Assembly: GCA_009773455.1 (NCBI GenBank)
Contig: WSXU01000026.1
Span: 1-42,790 of the forward strand
DNA: 42,790 nucleotides
Reading direction: 5' to 3'
DNA from: Bacteroidota bacterium
GTDB lineage: Bacteria > Bacteroidota > Bacteroidia > Bacteroidales > Lentimicrobiaceae
Shown here: positions 32,900 through 41,786 of the stretch, in pieces
Numbering within the stretch: position 1 is the stretch's first letter
How the letters are laid out: each line of letters opens with the position of its first letter
The notes under the pieces: generated by a model
Told to the model about the DNA's origin: nothing
The model's input: the letters and a program-made list of their open reading frames with translations, nothing else
Database searches by the model: none
Made by a program: the position numbers and the translations under genes

Positions 32900-33266
32900 G
32901 TACTTCAAGATTACCACCCCTGTTTACCGGCAAATAGTTTTACCGCAGAGTACCCGGAGAAATCCGCAGAGTGGCGCAAAGTTTTCTGATTCCGCGATTC
33001 TCCGCATCATCTCAGTGGTATTAGCGGTTATTCTTTTTTTTTCTGCATAAATCCTGGTAGATATAGCCACTGCATGGTGGAACCTTTGCAGTAATGAAAT
33101 CAAACATTGGGAACCAGGGTGCAGCGCACTGTGACATAAACTCATAAAAACCGAATCTTCTGATTACTTCAGAGTAAATGTGCGAGGGTAATTACCCATT
33201 CCATTTCCCGATTGACTAAATTTGCCGCCGGTTAACTCCTGAAAAATCCTTAACATTTCATCTAAA
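32900..33266. other. Intergenic before the CobW-family gene
   Basis: Its left part contains dispersed-repeat-like text ('taccgcagagtacccggagaaatccgcagagtggcgcaaag'-type phrases). The right end has the -7 box TAAATTTG (33217-33224). No gene or terminator was recognised. Confidence 0.55.
33217..33224 (+). promoter_or_regulatory. -7 box of the CobW-family gene
   Basis: TAAATTTG fits TAnnTTTG 42 bp before the ATG. No TTG lies at the expected upstream distance. No Zur-like or cobalamin-riboswitch sequence is visible in the short leader. Confidence 0.45.
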
Positions 33267-34334
33267 ATGGCTGATTATACCGACGATGACCGGCTTCCGG
33301 TAACAATACTAACCGGTTTCCTCGGTGCCGGAAAAACAACCCTGCTGAACGAACTGATTGCTTCAAATCCTGAAAATAAATTTGCCGTCATTGAAAATGA
33401 ATTTGGTGAAATCTCCATCGATAACGATCTGATCGTTGGTGTTGAGAACGAGAATATCTTCGAAATGTCGAACGGATGTATCTGCTGCACCCTGAACGGC
33501 GAACTTTCGGAATTGCTTTTCGACCTGCTGAATATCCGTCACAAACTAACACATTTGATTGTTGAAACTACCGGTATTGCCGATCCGTCAACGGTTGTGC
33601 AGGCCTTTATGTCGTCCGATCAGGTAGAGATGTTTTACCGGATCGACAGTGTGGTTTGCCTGGTTGACGCAAGAAATATTAAACTGATTGCCAGCGACAC
33701 AGAAATGGCAGCCAAACAGATCAGCTATGCGGATACCATCATCCTGAACAAATCCGATCTTGTGAATGAATCGGGTCTGGCTGAAGCCGAAGCACTGGTC
33801 AGGTCTTTTAATCCCTTTGCTGACATTCATCGTACCAGCTTTGGGAAAATGAACGAAATAGCGGTACTTGATACCTATTCCTATGCGCCGGAGAAAATTG
33901 AAGCATTTTCGGAGAAAGCATCCTTAATGAAATTAAGCAGCGGCATCAGCCGACCTTCCGGCTTTGCACTGGTCAGCAGACAGCAGTCACCGATGACCCA
34001 CCAGGTGGAATCGCACAGCTATACTTTCACGCGCAATTTCGATCCTCACCAGTTTAATTTCTGGCTCGATCACCTGGTTGAATATTACGGTGCGGGGATT
34101 TACAGGATCAAGGGAATCATCAGTTTCGAAAAAGTAGCCCAGAAAGTTGTGGTGCAGTCGGTGCGCGACCACATTATGATTTCAGCCGGTGAAGTATGGA
34201 AAGCAGGGGAGGAGCGCAAAAGCCGCATTATTTTCATTGGAAAGGATCTTGGCAAACTAAAGCTTGAGGAAAGCCTGATTACCCTGCTCAGCGGAGAACT
34301 TCAGCAAAGCGTTTTGCTGCTCAGCCGCTCCTGA
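33267..34334 (+). CDS. CobW/COG0523 family GTPase (metallochaperone)
   Basis: 355 residues. The P-loop GFLGAGKTT spans residues 17-25, followed by the family hallmark CxCC (Cys71, Cys73, Cys74 in NGCICCTLNGEL), ETTGIADP and the guanine-specificity motif LNKSDLV. The C-terminal CobW_C domain has SYTFTRNFDPHQFNFWLDHL. COG0523 members deliver zinc or cobalt to client enzymes. There is no His-rich loop, unlike YeiR/ZinU types. The convergent neighbours are metF and metH. MetH uses both zinc and cobalamin, so it is a conceivable client, but nothing in the sequence demonstrates this. Confidence 0.9.
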   Translation: MADYTDDDRLPVTILTGFLGAGKTTLLNELIASNPENKFAVIENEFGEISIDNDLIVGVENENIFEMSNGCICCTLNGELSELLFDLLNIRHKLTHLIVETTGIADPSTVVQAFMSSDQVEMFYRIDSVVCLVDARNIKLIASDTEMAAKQISYADTIILNKSDLVNESGLAEAEALVRSFNPFADIHRTSFGKMNEIAVLDTYSYAPEKIEAFSEKASLMKLSSGISRPSGFALVSRQQSPMTHQVESHSYTFTRNFDPHQFNFWLDHLVEYYGAGIYRIKGIISFEKVAQKVVVQSVRDHIMISAGEVWKAGEERKSRIIFIGKDLGKLKLEESLITLLSGELQQSVLLLSRS

Positions 34335-34377
34335 TCCTATGGTACCTGAGATCAACCCTGTCCCATGCATCACTGAT

Positions 34378-35334
34378 TTAAAAAACGGCTTCCGCTATTT
34401 TCCTGATGTTGTCGCTTTTCCCCATGGTATAGAAATGGAGCACCGGGACACCGGCTTTGATCAATTCGCGGCTTTGTGCGATGGCCCATTCCACTCCCAG
34501 TTCCCTGATCTGATGATTTGTTGAGCATTTATCCGCCTCCCTGAACAGGGCTTCAGGCAGATCGATGGAGAAGGTTTTCGGTAAGGCTGAAAGCTGTGAC
34601 TTTGTCGATAAAGGCTTGAGTCCGGGGATGATGGGAACATTGATTCCGGCTTCCCGGCAGGCTTTCTCAAATCTGAAAAATGCGGCATTGTCAAAGAACA
34701 TTTGTGTTACAATATAGCTGGCACCGGCCTCAATCTTTTCTTTCAGGTGAAGGATATCTGCCGCCATATTGGGTGCCTCGGGATGCTTTTCGGGATAACC
34801 TGCCACCCCGATGCAGAACCCTGTCGGATTGGCATTCACGATATCATCCTCCAGGTAAATGCCCCGGTTCATATTCATCGCCTGTTTCACCAGTTCCAGG
34901 GCATAGTGGTTGCCATCCGGTTCCGGCTTAAAGGCTTTTTCACCGGCAGGATTATCACCCCGGATCAGCAGCAGGTTGTGAATGCCCAGGAAATAAAGGT
35001 CGATCAGGGCATTTTCCGTTTCTTCACGGGTAAAACCTCCGCAGATGAGGTGCGGAACAACATCAATGTTATACTTGAACTTTATGGCAGCCGAAATGCC
35101 CACAGTCCCGGGGCGTTTTCTGACGGTTCGTTTTTCAAGGAGCCCGTCTTCACGCTCTTTATATACGATTTCCTCACGGTGATAGGTAACATCGATAGAA
35201 GCAGGGTTGAATTCAATGAGTGGATCAATGGTCTGACTGATGGATTCAAAGTTTTCACCTTTCAGGGGCGGTAACAACTCGAAGCTGAAAAGTGTTCTGC
35301 CGTTGCGGTGATCGATATGTTCGGTTATTTTCAT
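34378..35334 (-). CDS. metF: 5,10-methylenetetrahydrofolate reductase
   Basis: A 318-residue FAD-dependent reductase that forms 5-methyltetrahydrofolate, the methyl donor for MetH. The N terminus has the family signature RTLFSFELLPP. VTYHREE, LLLIRGDNP (flavin binding), GYPEKHPEAPN and IVTQMFFDN follow in order. It lies 135 bp downstream of metH on the same strand with no evident promoter or terminator in between, so it may be read from the metH transcript. Its 3' end converges on the cobW-type gene with only 43 bp between stop codons. Confidence 0.96.
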   Translation of the reverse strand: MKITEHIDHRNGRTLFSFELLPPLKGENFESISQTIDPLIEFNPASIDVTYHREEIVYKEREDGLLEKRTVRKRPGTVGISAAIKFKYNIDVVPHLICGGFTREETENALIDLYFLGIHNLLLIRGDNPAGEKAFKPEPDGNHYALELVKQAMNMNRGIYLEDDIVNANPTGFCIGVAGYPEKHPEAPNMAADILHLKEKIEAGASYIVTQMFFDNAAFFRFEKACREAGINVPIIPGLKPLSTKSQLSALPKTFSIDLPEALFREADKCSTNHQIRELGVEWAIAQSRELIKAGVPVLHFYTMGKSDNIRKIAEAVF

Positions 35335-35469
35335 TGATTAAGGATAGAAAACGTGTTCAGTTTTTTGCTTTATGGATAATACAATCAATCCATTTTTGAT
35401 TTTTAATTCAAATTAATATTGCGTCGTTGCGTCATTGCGTGAGATTTGTAATCCTGATTTTATTCAGCA

Positions 35470-38400
35470 TCAGTAATTCACATTCTGTGCCATCAATTTC
35501 TCAACTTCAGCTATAGTTATTCCTTTCAGGGACGCGTAAGCAGCAACCTGATCCTGACTTATCCTGCCGACATTAAAATACTGTGATGCAGGATGGGAAA
35601 AATAGTAACCGCAAACCGAAGCAGCCGGATACATGGCGTAGTTTTCGGTCAGCTGAATCCCGGATTTTTCCACCTCCAGCAGATCAAACAGTTTCCGTTT
35701 TTCACTGTGTTCCGGACAGGCCGGATATCCGGGAGCAGGGCGGGTTCCCTGGTATTCTTCAACCAGGATGCGTTCCAGCGGCAGGCTTTCATCGGGTGCA
35801 TATCCCCAGTATTCTTTTCTTACATACAGATGGAGTACTTCAGCAAAAGCCTCAGCCAGCCGGTCGGCCAGGATCTTAACCATGATGGCACTGTAATCAT
35901 CGTTTTCGGCTGTGAATTGTGCTGCATGCTTTTCGATACCCAGGCCGGCCGTTACGGCAAAGAATCCGAAGTAATCCCGTTTTTCGGCAGCAGCCGGGGC
36001 AATGAAGTCGGCCAGGCATAAATTGCGCACCCCGGGTTCTTTTGCTTCCTGGTTCCGGAGGAAGTGGAAAGTACCGGACGTTTCACCTGTGCTGGCATCA
36101 AAGATTACCACACTTTCATTGACGGAGTTGGCAGGGAACAAACCAATCACCCCGTCAGCCCTGACCATCTTCTCCTCTATCATACGCCTGAGCATAACCC
36201 GTGCATCATCGTAGAGCTTTCGGGCTTCTGTCCCTTTCAGGGGGTCATCAAAAATATCCGGGAATTTCGCGCCGATTTTCCAGGCATGGAAGAAGTAGGT
36301 CCAGTCGATGAAACGGCTGATCTCTTCGAGTGGCCAGTCTGTGAAGCGGGTGATTCCGGTCTTTGCAGGTTTCGGAGGAGAATACGCACTCCAGTCAGCA
36401 TTGAAACGGTTGGTTCGGGCTGCATCCAGCGGAATGTAGGTAATCCCGGCACGGGTATTCAAATGTTTGGTCCTCAGGTCGGCATACCGGTCGCGCAAGG
36501 CGGCCGTATAGGCTGGTTTCTGATCGGCCGACAACAGACTGGCGACCACAGAAGTAGCCCTGCTGGCATCCCTCACATGAACTACGGCTTCTGAATAGGC
36601 AGGGGCAATCTTAACGGCTGTATGCATTTCGCTGGTTGTGGCACCACCGATCAGCAAAGGAATTTTCAGCCCTGCTTTCTCCATTTCGCGGGCAACATGG
36701 GTCATTTCTTCAAGCGAAGGTGTAATCAAACCACTCAGGCCGATGATGTCCGCTTTTTGCAATATGGCTTGTTCCAGGATTCTGGCGGCGGGAACCATCA
36801 CCCCAAGGTCTATCACTTCGTAATTGTTGCAACCCAGCACAACGCCCACAATGTTTTTCCCGATGTCGTGTACATCGCCTTTCACCGTAGCCATAAGAAT
36901 CCTTCCGGCTGAACGGGATTCTCCTTCGGCCTTTTCAGCTTCAAGGTAGGGCAGGAGCACAGCCACGGCTTTTTTCATTACCCGGGCACTTTTGACCACC
37001 TGGGGCAGAAACATCTTACCGCCGCCAAACAGGTCGCCGACAACATTCATCCCATCCATAAGCGGTCCTTCAATCACATCAAGGGCTTTGGTATACAAAA
37101 GTCTGGCAGCTTCCACATCCTCCGCGATTCCGGCATCAATGCCATGAACCAGGGCATATGAAAGCCGTTCACCGAGTGGCAGGGTGCGCCAGGTTTCTTT
37201 TTTTACCTCTTCCGGCTCACCCGTCTTCATTGTTGATGCAAAGGAGGTCAGCCGTTCGGTGGCGTCCGGTCTCCGGTTGAACAGTACATCTTCAATAAGC
37301 ATCAATTCTTCCGGATCAATATCATCATACACAGGCAGGTTGCCGGCATTCACAATCCCCATGTCCATGCCAGCTTTCACCGCATGAAAAAGAAAGACCG
37401 AGTGCATGGTTTCGCGCAGCACCTCATTCCCCCGGAAGGAAAAGGAGAGGTTGCTGATGCCGCCGCTGACTCTTGCTTCCGGCAGATTGGCTTTTATCCA
37501 TGCAATTGTCTTCAGGAAATCTACAGCATAGTTGTTATGTTCGGCGATGCCGGTGGCTATGGTGAGGATATTCGGATCGAAAATGATGTCCTCAGGAGGG
37601 AAACCCACTTCATTCACCAGAATATTGTAGGCCCGCCTGCAGATCTCAACACGGCGTTCAAAGGTGGAAGCCTGTCCCTGCTCATCAAAGGCCATGACAA
37701 CCGTGGCAGCGCCATAATTCCGGATAAGCCCGGCATGTTCCTTAAAGGCGGTTTCTCCTTCTTTCAGGCTGATTGAATTAACGATGGCTTTTCCCTGAAG
37801 GCATCTGAGCCCGGCTTCAATCACTTCCCAGCGTGATGAATCAATCATTACCGGTACCCTGGCAATTTCAGGTTCTGCCATCACCAGATGAAGGAAACGA
37901 ACCATGGCCTTAACTGCATCGAGCATGGCATCATCCATATTGACATCAATCACCTGTGCGCCATTCTCTACCTGCTGGCGTGCCACAGCCAGGGCTTCAT
38001 CATATTTTTCCTCCCGTATTAGGCGTGCGAACTTCTTCGATCCTGACACATTGGTCCGTTCACCGATGTTGATAAAATTGCTGCCTTTGAACGTCTGCAA
38101 CGGTTCCAGCCCGCTCAGTCTGAGGTTCTTCGGGATGACCGGTCGTTTTCTTACAACAGCTTTATCTGCCAGCAGGCGCAGTTCCCTGATGTGTTCGGGA
38201 GTGGTTCCGCAACAGCCCCCGATGATGTTAACCGACCGGCTGTTGAGCATAGGCTGGACATGGCCGGCCATCTCTAAAGGAGTTTCGTCATACTGCCCGA
38301 ACTGGTTGGGCAGACCGGCATTGGGATAGGCGCTGATATAGAAGGGTGCCTTTTCTGAGAGTTCCTCAATAAAAGGCCTGAGTTGTTCAGCGCCCAGTGA

Positions 38401-39138
38401 GCAGTTAAAACCAATGCTCAGCAGGTCGATGTGTGAAACAGAATTCAGAAAGGCTTCCAGTGTCTGTCCTGACAGGGTGCGGCCGCTCAGGTCGGTGATG
38501 GTGCCCGAAACCATAACCGGCAGCCGTATGGCACGTTCACGCAGCACACCGTTGATGGCAAAAAGGGCCGCTTTTGCATTCAGGGTATCAAAAATGGTTT
38601 CAACAAGCAGAAGGTCCACGCCACCGTCAATGAGGCCATTAACCTGTTCTGTATATGATTTTACAAGGTCATCGTAATGTACAGCCCTGAATCCTGGATC
38701 GTTTACATCGGGCGACATGGATGCTGTTTTGTTGGTGGGGCCGATGGCACCGGCAACAAAGCGCGGTCTGGCCGGGTTCAGCAGGGAATATCCCCCTGCC
38801 ACAGATGAAGCTATCTGAGCTGCTGCCCGGTTGATTTCATAAACCAGCGGTTCCATGTGATAATCGGCCATCGATATGCTGGTTGCATTGAATGTATTGG
38901 TTTCGATGATGTCGGCTCCGGCATCAAGGTAAGCAGCATGGATTTCACGGATGATGTCGGGTCGGGTCAGGCATAGCAGGTCGTTGTTGCCTTTCAGGTC
39001 CGAAGAATGGTTAATGAAGCGTTCGCCCCGGTAATCTCGTTCTTCGAGCCGGTAGCGCTGGATCATGGTACCCATGGCACCGTCAAGCACCAGCACCCTG
39101 TTTTCGATTTCACTGTAAATGTTCTTTTCAGTACTCAT
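35470..39138 (-). CDS. metH: Cobalamin-dependent methionine synthase
   Basis: 1222 residues with all four MetH modules. The homocysteine-binding barrel (1-325) carries zinc ligands Cys246 (GFNC), Cys309 and Cys310 (GGCC). The methyltetrahydrofolate-binding domain spans about 345-615 ([24 protein letters not shown]). The B12 cap and Rossmann domains span about 640-880, with DVHDIGKN giving the cobalt ligand His757. The C-terminal reactivation (AdoMet-binding) domain has [12 protein letters not shown] and [14 protein letters not shown]. It transfers methyl from 5-methyl-THF to homocysteine. A SAM-I-like riboswitch lies in its leader, giving end-product control. The start at 39138 ([10 protein letters not shown]) agrees with the family. 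Confidence 0.97.
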   Translation of the reverse strand: MSTEKNIYSEIENRVLVLDGAMGTMIQRYRLEERDYRGERFINHSSDLKGNNDLLCLTRPDIIREIHAAYLDAGADIIETNTFNATSISMADYHMEPLVYEINRAAAQIASSVAGGYSLLNPARPRFVAGAIGPTNKTASMSPDVNDPGFRAVHYDDLVKSYTEQVNGLIDGGVDLLLVETIFDTLNAKAALFAINGVLRERAIRLPVMVSGTITDLSGRTLSGQTLEAFLNSVSHIDLLSIGFNCSLGAEQLRPFIEELSEKAPFYISAYPNAGLPNQFGQYDETPLEMAGHVQPMLNSRSVNIIGGCCGTTPEHIRELRLLADKAVVRKRPVIPKNLRLSGLEPLQTFKGSNFINIGERTNVSGSKKFARLIREEKYDEALAVARQQVENGAQVIDVNMDDAMLDAVKAMVRFLHLVMAEPEIARVPVMIDSSRWEVIEAGLRCLQGKAIVNSISLKEGETAFKEHAGLIRNYGAATVVMAFDEQGQASTFERRVEICRRAYNILVNEVGFPPEDIIFDPNILTIATGIAEHNNYAVDFLKTIAWIKANLPEARVSGGISNLSFSFRGNEVLRETMHSVFLFHAVKAGMDMGIVNAGNLPVYDDIDPEELMLIEDVLFNRRPDATERLTSFASTMKTGEPEEVKKETWRTLPLGERLSYALVHGIDAGIAEDVEAARLLYTKALDVIEGPLMDGMNVVGDLFGGGKMFLPQVVKSARVMKKAVAVLLPYLEAEKAEGESRSAGRILMATVKGDVHDIGKNIVGVVLGCNNYEVIDLGVMVPAARILEQAILQKADIIGLSGLITPSLEEMTHVAREMEKAGLKIPLLIGGATTSEMHTAVKIAPAYSEAVVHVRDASRATSVVASLLSADQKPAYTAALRDRYADLRTKHLNTRAGITYIPLDAARTNRFNADWSAYSPPKPAKTGITRFTDWPLEEISRFIDWTYFFHAWKIGAKFPDIFDDPLKGTEARKLYDDARVMLRRMIEEKMVRADGVIGLFPANSVNESVVIFDASTGETSGTFHFLRNQEAKEPGVRNLCLADFIAPAAAEKRDYFGFFAVTAGLGIEKHAAQFTAENDDYSAIMVKILADRLAEAFAEVLHLYVRKEYWGYAPDESLPLERILVEEYQGTRPAPGYPACPEHSEKRKLFDLLEVEKSGIQLTENYAMYPAASVCGYYFSHPASQYFNVGRISQDQVAAYASLKGITIAEVEKLMAQNVNY

Positions 39139-39250
39139 GTGATGAGTTTCGGACCGGCTTTACAGGCAGCATCAGCAAACCCTTTTCAGGCAGTCGGTTC
39201 AACAATAGAGACACAATCGGAAAGGCCGGAAGCGCAGCGAAATGTGTTTC

Positions 39251-39361
39251 AATTATAAGTTTCCCTTTTCAGGGAACAGGTATTGGCACCGTTCCGGCTT
39301 TGCTGGCGGATGGTTGTCAGAGGTTCGCAGAGCCTGGTCTCTCCCCTCTTCTTTATAACTC
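39251..39361 (-). ncRNA. SAM-I-like riboswitch upstream of metH
   Basis: Read on the minus strand from 39361: an outer TTATAA stem closes with the TTATAA near 39253. Inside are AGAGG pairing with CCTCT, the pseudoknot loop ACCAGG whose CAGG can pair with CCTG in the later joining strand, the conserved GACAACC, and GGTGCCAAT before a TTCCC/GGGAA hairpin. Order and spacing match the S-box aptamer. It begins about 35 nt after the predicted start site and ends about 110 nt before the metH ATG. No obvious terminator is seen, so translational control is possible. Confidence 0.75.
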
Positions 39362-39401
39362 AAACATCTTTTCCGGAAAGGAAAGAAACCGTTTGACAAT
39401 A

Positions 39402-39409
39402 CAAAATTA
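39402..39409 (-). promoter_or_regulatory. -7 box of metH
   Basis: On the minus strand TAATTTTG fits TAnnTTTG, placed so that the transcript would begin just before the SAM-I-like aptamer. A -33 TTG is not evident. Confidence 0.5.
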
Positions 39410-39519
39410 GTCTAAAATGTTAAAGGATAACAGTTCATCGGCCTATTTGTTCGGAAAAGCGACTCCGCGGAAAAGAAAGCAAATATCCTGAGCTACTCCC
39501 TGACGCCTGCCTTAACACC

Positions 39520-39616
39520 AGCCCTGAAAGGGCGCAACAGCAATAACCACAGGTGAAGTAGAGCGAAACCCGTGGTCAGGGAACCCCACAAGCCCGGAGC
39601 CCTGAAGGGGCGAAAC
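39520..39616. repeat. Dispersed palindromic repeat element
   Basis: Two direct copies of 'agccctgaa(a/g)gggcg(c/a)aac' (39520-39538 and 39598-39616) flank an inverted pair ACCACAGGT (39546-39554) and ACCCGTGGT (39568-39576). This composite resembles short palindromic elements that recur in Bacteroidota genomes next to genes. No ORF is present. Confidence 0.7.
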
Positions 39617-39666
39617 AAAAATCACCCATACATTTCCTATCTTTACTTCATAAAATCAACACAAAA

Positions 39667-40713
39667 ATGAGAATCGAATACGAGATCAAACTAGGCTTTA
39701 AAGATGTGATGTTCAGGCCCAAGCGCTCAACCCTGAAAAGCAGGGCGCAGGTAAAGCTGGAACGAACTTTTAAAATGATGCATACAAAATCGGACTGGAC
39801 GGGCATTCCTGTGATGGCCGCCAACATGGATACAGTAGGAACCTTTGAAATGGCTCTTGCGCTGCATAAGTTACAGCTTTTTACGGCCATTCACAAGCAT
39901 TATACCCTGAATGACTGGGTCCGGTTCATGGCCATGGCACCTTCAGGAATAGAGAACTATATTGCAGTGAGTTCAGGTACAGGAACGGGAGATCTCGACA
40001 AGATGACAGCGATATTTGAGACTAACCCAAAGCTCAGGTTTATCTGCATCGATGTAGCAAATGGATATTCAGAGCATTTCGTGGCTTTTGTCAAGCAAAC
40101 CAGGAAAAAATTCCACGATAAGGTAATCATGGCCGGCAATGTGGTGACCGGTGAAATGGTCGAAGAACTGTTGCTGGCCGGGGCAGATATCATCAAGGTT
40201 GGCATCGGGCCGGGTTCAGTATGTACCACAAGAGTCAAGACCGGTGTCGGTTACCCGCAGTTGTCGGCCATCATCGAATGTGCCGATGCGGCACACGGAT
40301 TGGGTGGTCAGATTATCAGTGATGGTGGTTGCTCCACCCCGGGCGATGTGGCCAAGGCTTTTGGTGCCGGTGCCGATTTTGTGATGCTGGGTGGGATGCT
40401 GGCTGGTCATGACGAAAGCGGGGGAGAACTGATTGAAAAGGACGGCGGAAAGGTCAAGCTGTTTTATGGAATGAGTTCTGCCACTGCAATGGAGAAACAT
40501 GTGGGCGGTGTTGCCGATTACCGCGCCAGTGAAGGCAAAACAGTAGAGGTTCCTTACCGTGGCAGTGTCGAAAACACTGTGCTCGACATTCTTGGTGGCA
40601 TCAGGAGTACCTGCACCTATGTGGGTGCTTCCCAGCTCAAAGAGCTAACGAAAAGAACCACATTTATACGGGTGGCCGAGCAGGAGAACCGGGTTTATAA
40701 TGATAACAGGTAA
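39667..40713 (+). CDS. guaC: GMP reductase
   Basis: 348 residues, the size of E. coli GuaC. It reduces GMP to IMP with NADPH, releasing ammonia, in purine salvage. The barrel has [13 protein letters not shown] near residue 51, the catalytic loop [17 protein letters not shown] with Cys186, [27 protein letters not shown] and [13 protein letters not shown]. No CBS domains interrupt the barrel, which separates it from IMP dehydrogenase (guaB). It is a single gene with no functional link to its neighbours. Confidence 0.95.
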   Translation: MRIEYEIKLGFKDVMFRPKRSTLKSRAQVKLERTFKMMHTKSDWTGIPVMAANMDTVGTFEMALALHKLQLFTAIHKHYTLNDWVRFMAMAPSGIENYIAVSSGTGTGDLDKMTAIFETNPKLRFICIDVANGYSEHFVAFVKQTRKKFHDKVIMAGNVVTGEMVEELLLAGADIIKVGIGPGSVCTTRVKTGVGYPQLSAIIECADAAHGLGGQIISDGGCSTPGDVAKAFGAGADFVMLGGMLAGHDESGGELIEKDGGKVKLFYGMSSATAMEKHVGGVADYRASEGKTVEVPYRGSVENTVLDILGGIRSTCTYVGASQLKELTKRTTFIRVAEQENRVYNDNR

Positions 40714-40879
40714 ATATTGCCGGATTTTGGTCTTATTGATCTGGTGTTACCTTCAATAACAAATTTTTTCTTTTTCATCCGGAAGTTTGTGCGACAGGCT
40801 GAATCATCTGTGCGACACGGGAGTTGGTTTCTTTTCAACAGCCTGTTCATAGTTTCCCGAAAAACTTAACACAAAAAAC

Positions 40880-40911
40880 TTGCTTTCCTGAAACTAATCT
40901 CCCTACTTTTG
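40880..40911 (+). promoter_or_regulatory. Promoter of the B12-riboswitch unit
   Basis: TTG (40880-40882) and TACTTTTG (40904-40911) are separated by 21 bp, matching the Bacteroidota consensus. The start site should be about 40918, which coincides with the first base of the aptamer. Confidence 0.75.
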
Positions 40912-40916
40912 CCGTG

Positions 40917-41085
40917 CATTGGTTCCGGAAACGGATAATAGGGAATGCCGTGAAATCCGGCAACAGTTCCCGCTGCTGTAAGCTCTTTAACAGTTTCAAC
41001 CGAATGCCACTGTCCATCCCAAAACGGACGGGAAGGCGTTGAAACCAACGGAGTAAGTCAGAAGACCTGCCACTGCCTTGTGGAT
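40917..41085 (+). ncRNA. Cobalamin riboswitch
   Basis: Core elements in order: AATAGGGAA (40938-40946), a CCGTGAAATCCGG hairpin, CAACAGTTCCCGCTGCTGTAAG (40961-40982), CCACTG, a CGGACGGGAAGGCG segment and AGTCAGAAGACCTGCC near the end. These are the conserved parts of the B12 box. The genes downstream (a small membrane protein and a BtuB-like receptor) fit B12 control of uptake, so high adenosyl- or other cobalamin should reduce expression. Confidence 0.93.
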
Positions 41086-41216
41086 TTTGTAGTTTACGGT
41101 GAATGAACTGCATATCGGGAAACCAAATCCGGCTTTTTCTTTTCTGGCTGTTTTTAAACTGGTTTTCACTTTTGCTGCAGAATCCGCGCTGTTTTTATTC
41201 ATCAAAACCTGTAGCA

Positions 41217-41780
41217 ATGAAAAACGAAAAAATTCCCCTGCGATTGGTAATCATAACCGCAATCGTAATGGTGCTGGCTTTCAGCCGGTTGTTACCTCAT
41301 CCTTTCAACTTCTCACCTCTGGCTGCGCTGGCCTTGTTTGGCGGTGCACGCTACAGCAACCGCTTCGCGGCTTACCTGATTCCACTGACGGCGTTGTGGG
41401 TCAGCGATCTGTTCCTGAACGCCGCTTTCTACGGGCGATTTGTACCATTTTATGACGGCGCATTTTTTACTTATGCCGCTTTCGCTACGATGGTGTTTCT
41501 TGGCTCCGTTGCCTTGAGGAAGTTTTCAGCAAAAAGGCTCCTTTTCACTAGCCTTTCGGCCTCTGTGATTTTTTTCCTTGTTTCTAATTTCGGTGTCTGG
41601 GCCTTCAGCGGAATGTATGCGGCCACCCTTCCGGGAATGGCAACCTGTTATGCTGCAGCGATTCCCTTCTTCAGGAATACCCTTACAGGTGACCTGATTT
41701 ACTCCTTTGCCGTTTTTTATGCCTTTGCTTTCGCACAACGTCAGTTTCCTGCACTGGGAAATCAAACCCGTCTGGCCTGA
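41217..41780 (+). CDS. Small DUF6580-like membrane protein under B12 control
   Basis: 187 residues with five to six hydrophobic spans (about 8-24, 34-60, 78-98, 106-128, 140-152 and 160-178) and short loops, in size and topology similar to ECF-transporter S components. A sequence such as FSPLAALALFGGARY near residue 31 recalls the DUF6580 putative transport family. I chose the ATG at 41217 (MKNEKIPLRL). A frame open from 41103 would add 38 residues in a poorly conserved leader only 17 nt after the aptamer. It is the first gene after a cobalamin riboswitch and ends 6 bp before the receptor gene, so it is probably concerned with corrinoid uptake across the inner membrane. No ECF A or T genes are visible here. 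Confidence 0.75.
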   Translation: MKNEKIPLRLVIITAIVMVLAFSRLLPHPFNFSPLAALALFGGARYSNRFAAYLIPLTALWVSDLFLNAAFYGRFVPFYDGAFFTYAAFATMVFLGSVALRKFSAKRLLFTSLSASVIFFLVSNFGVWAFSGMYAATLPGMATCYAAAIPFFRNTLTGDLIYSFAVFYAFAFAQRQFPALGNQTRLA

Positions 41781-41786
41781 TTACCA

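Larger units (their letters stand above)
39139..39666. other. Intergenic between metH and guaC
   Basis: This 528-bp divergent gap contains the metH leader with the riboswitch, the metH -7 box and, nearer guaC, a dispersed repeat element (39520-39616). TATCTTTA near 39641-39648 is one base off the -7 consensus and may serve guaC. Confidence 0.6.
40714..41216. other. Intergenic carrying the B12-responsive leader
   Basis: Left part (40714-40870): no gene or clear terminator, and a short duplicated word GTGCGACA (about 40788 and 40811). Right part: a consensus promoter, the cobalamin riboswitch and about 130 nt of AT-rich leader up to the next start codon. Confidence 0.7.

Noticed and set aside
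41103-41216. Longer N terminus for the small membrane protein
   Set aside because: The extra 38 residues would start only 17 nt after the aptamer and add an isolated hydrophobic stretch with no match to the conserved part. The ATG at 41217 is preferred.
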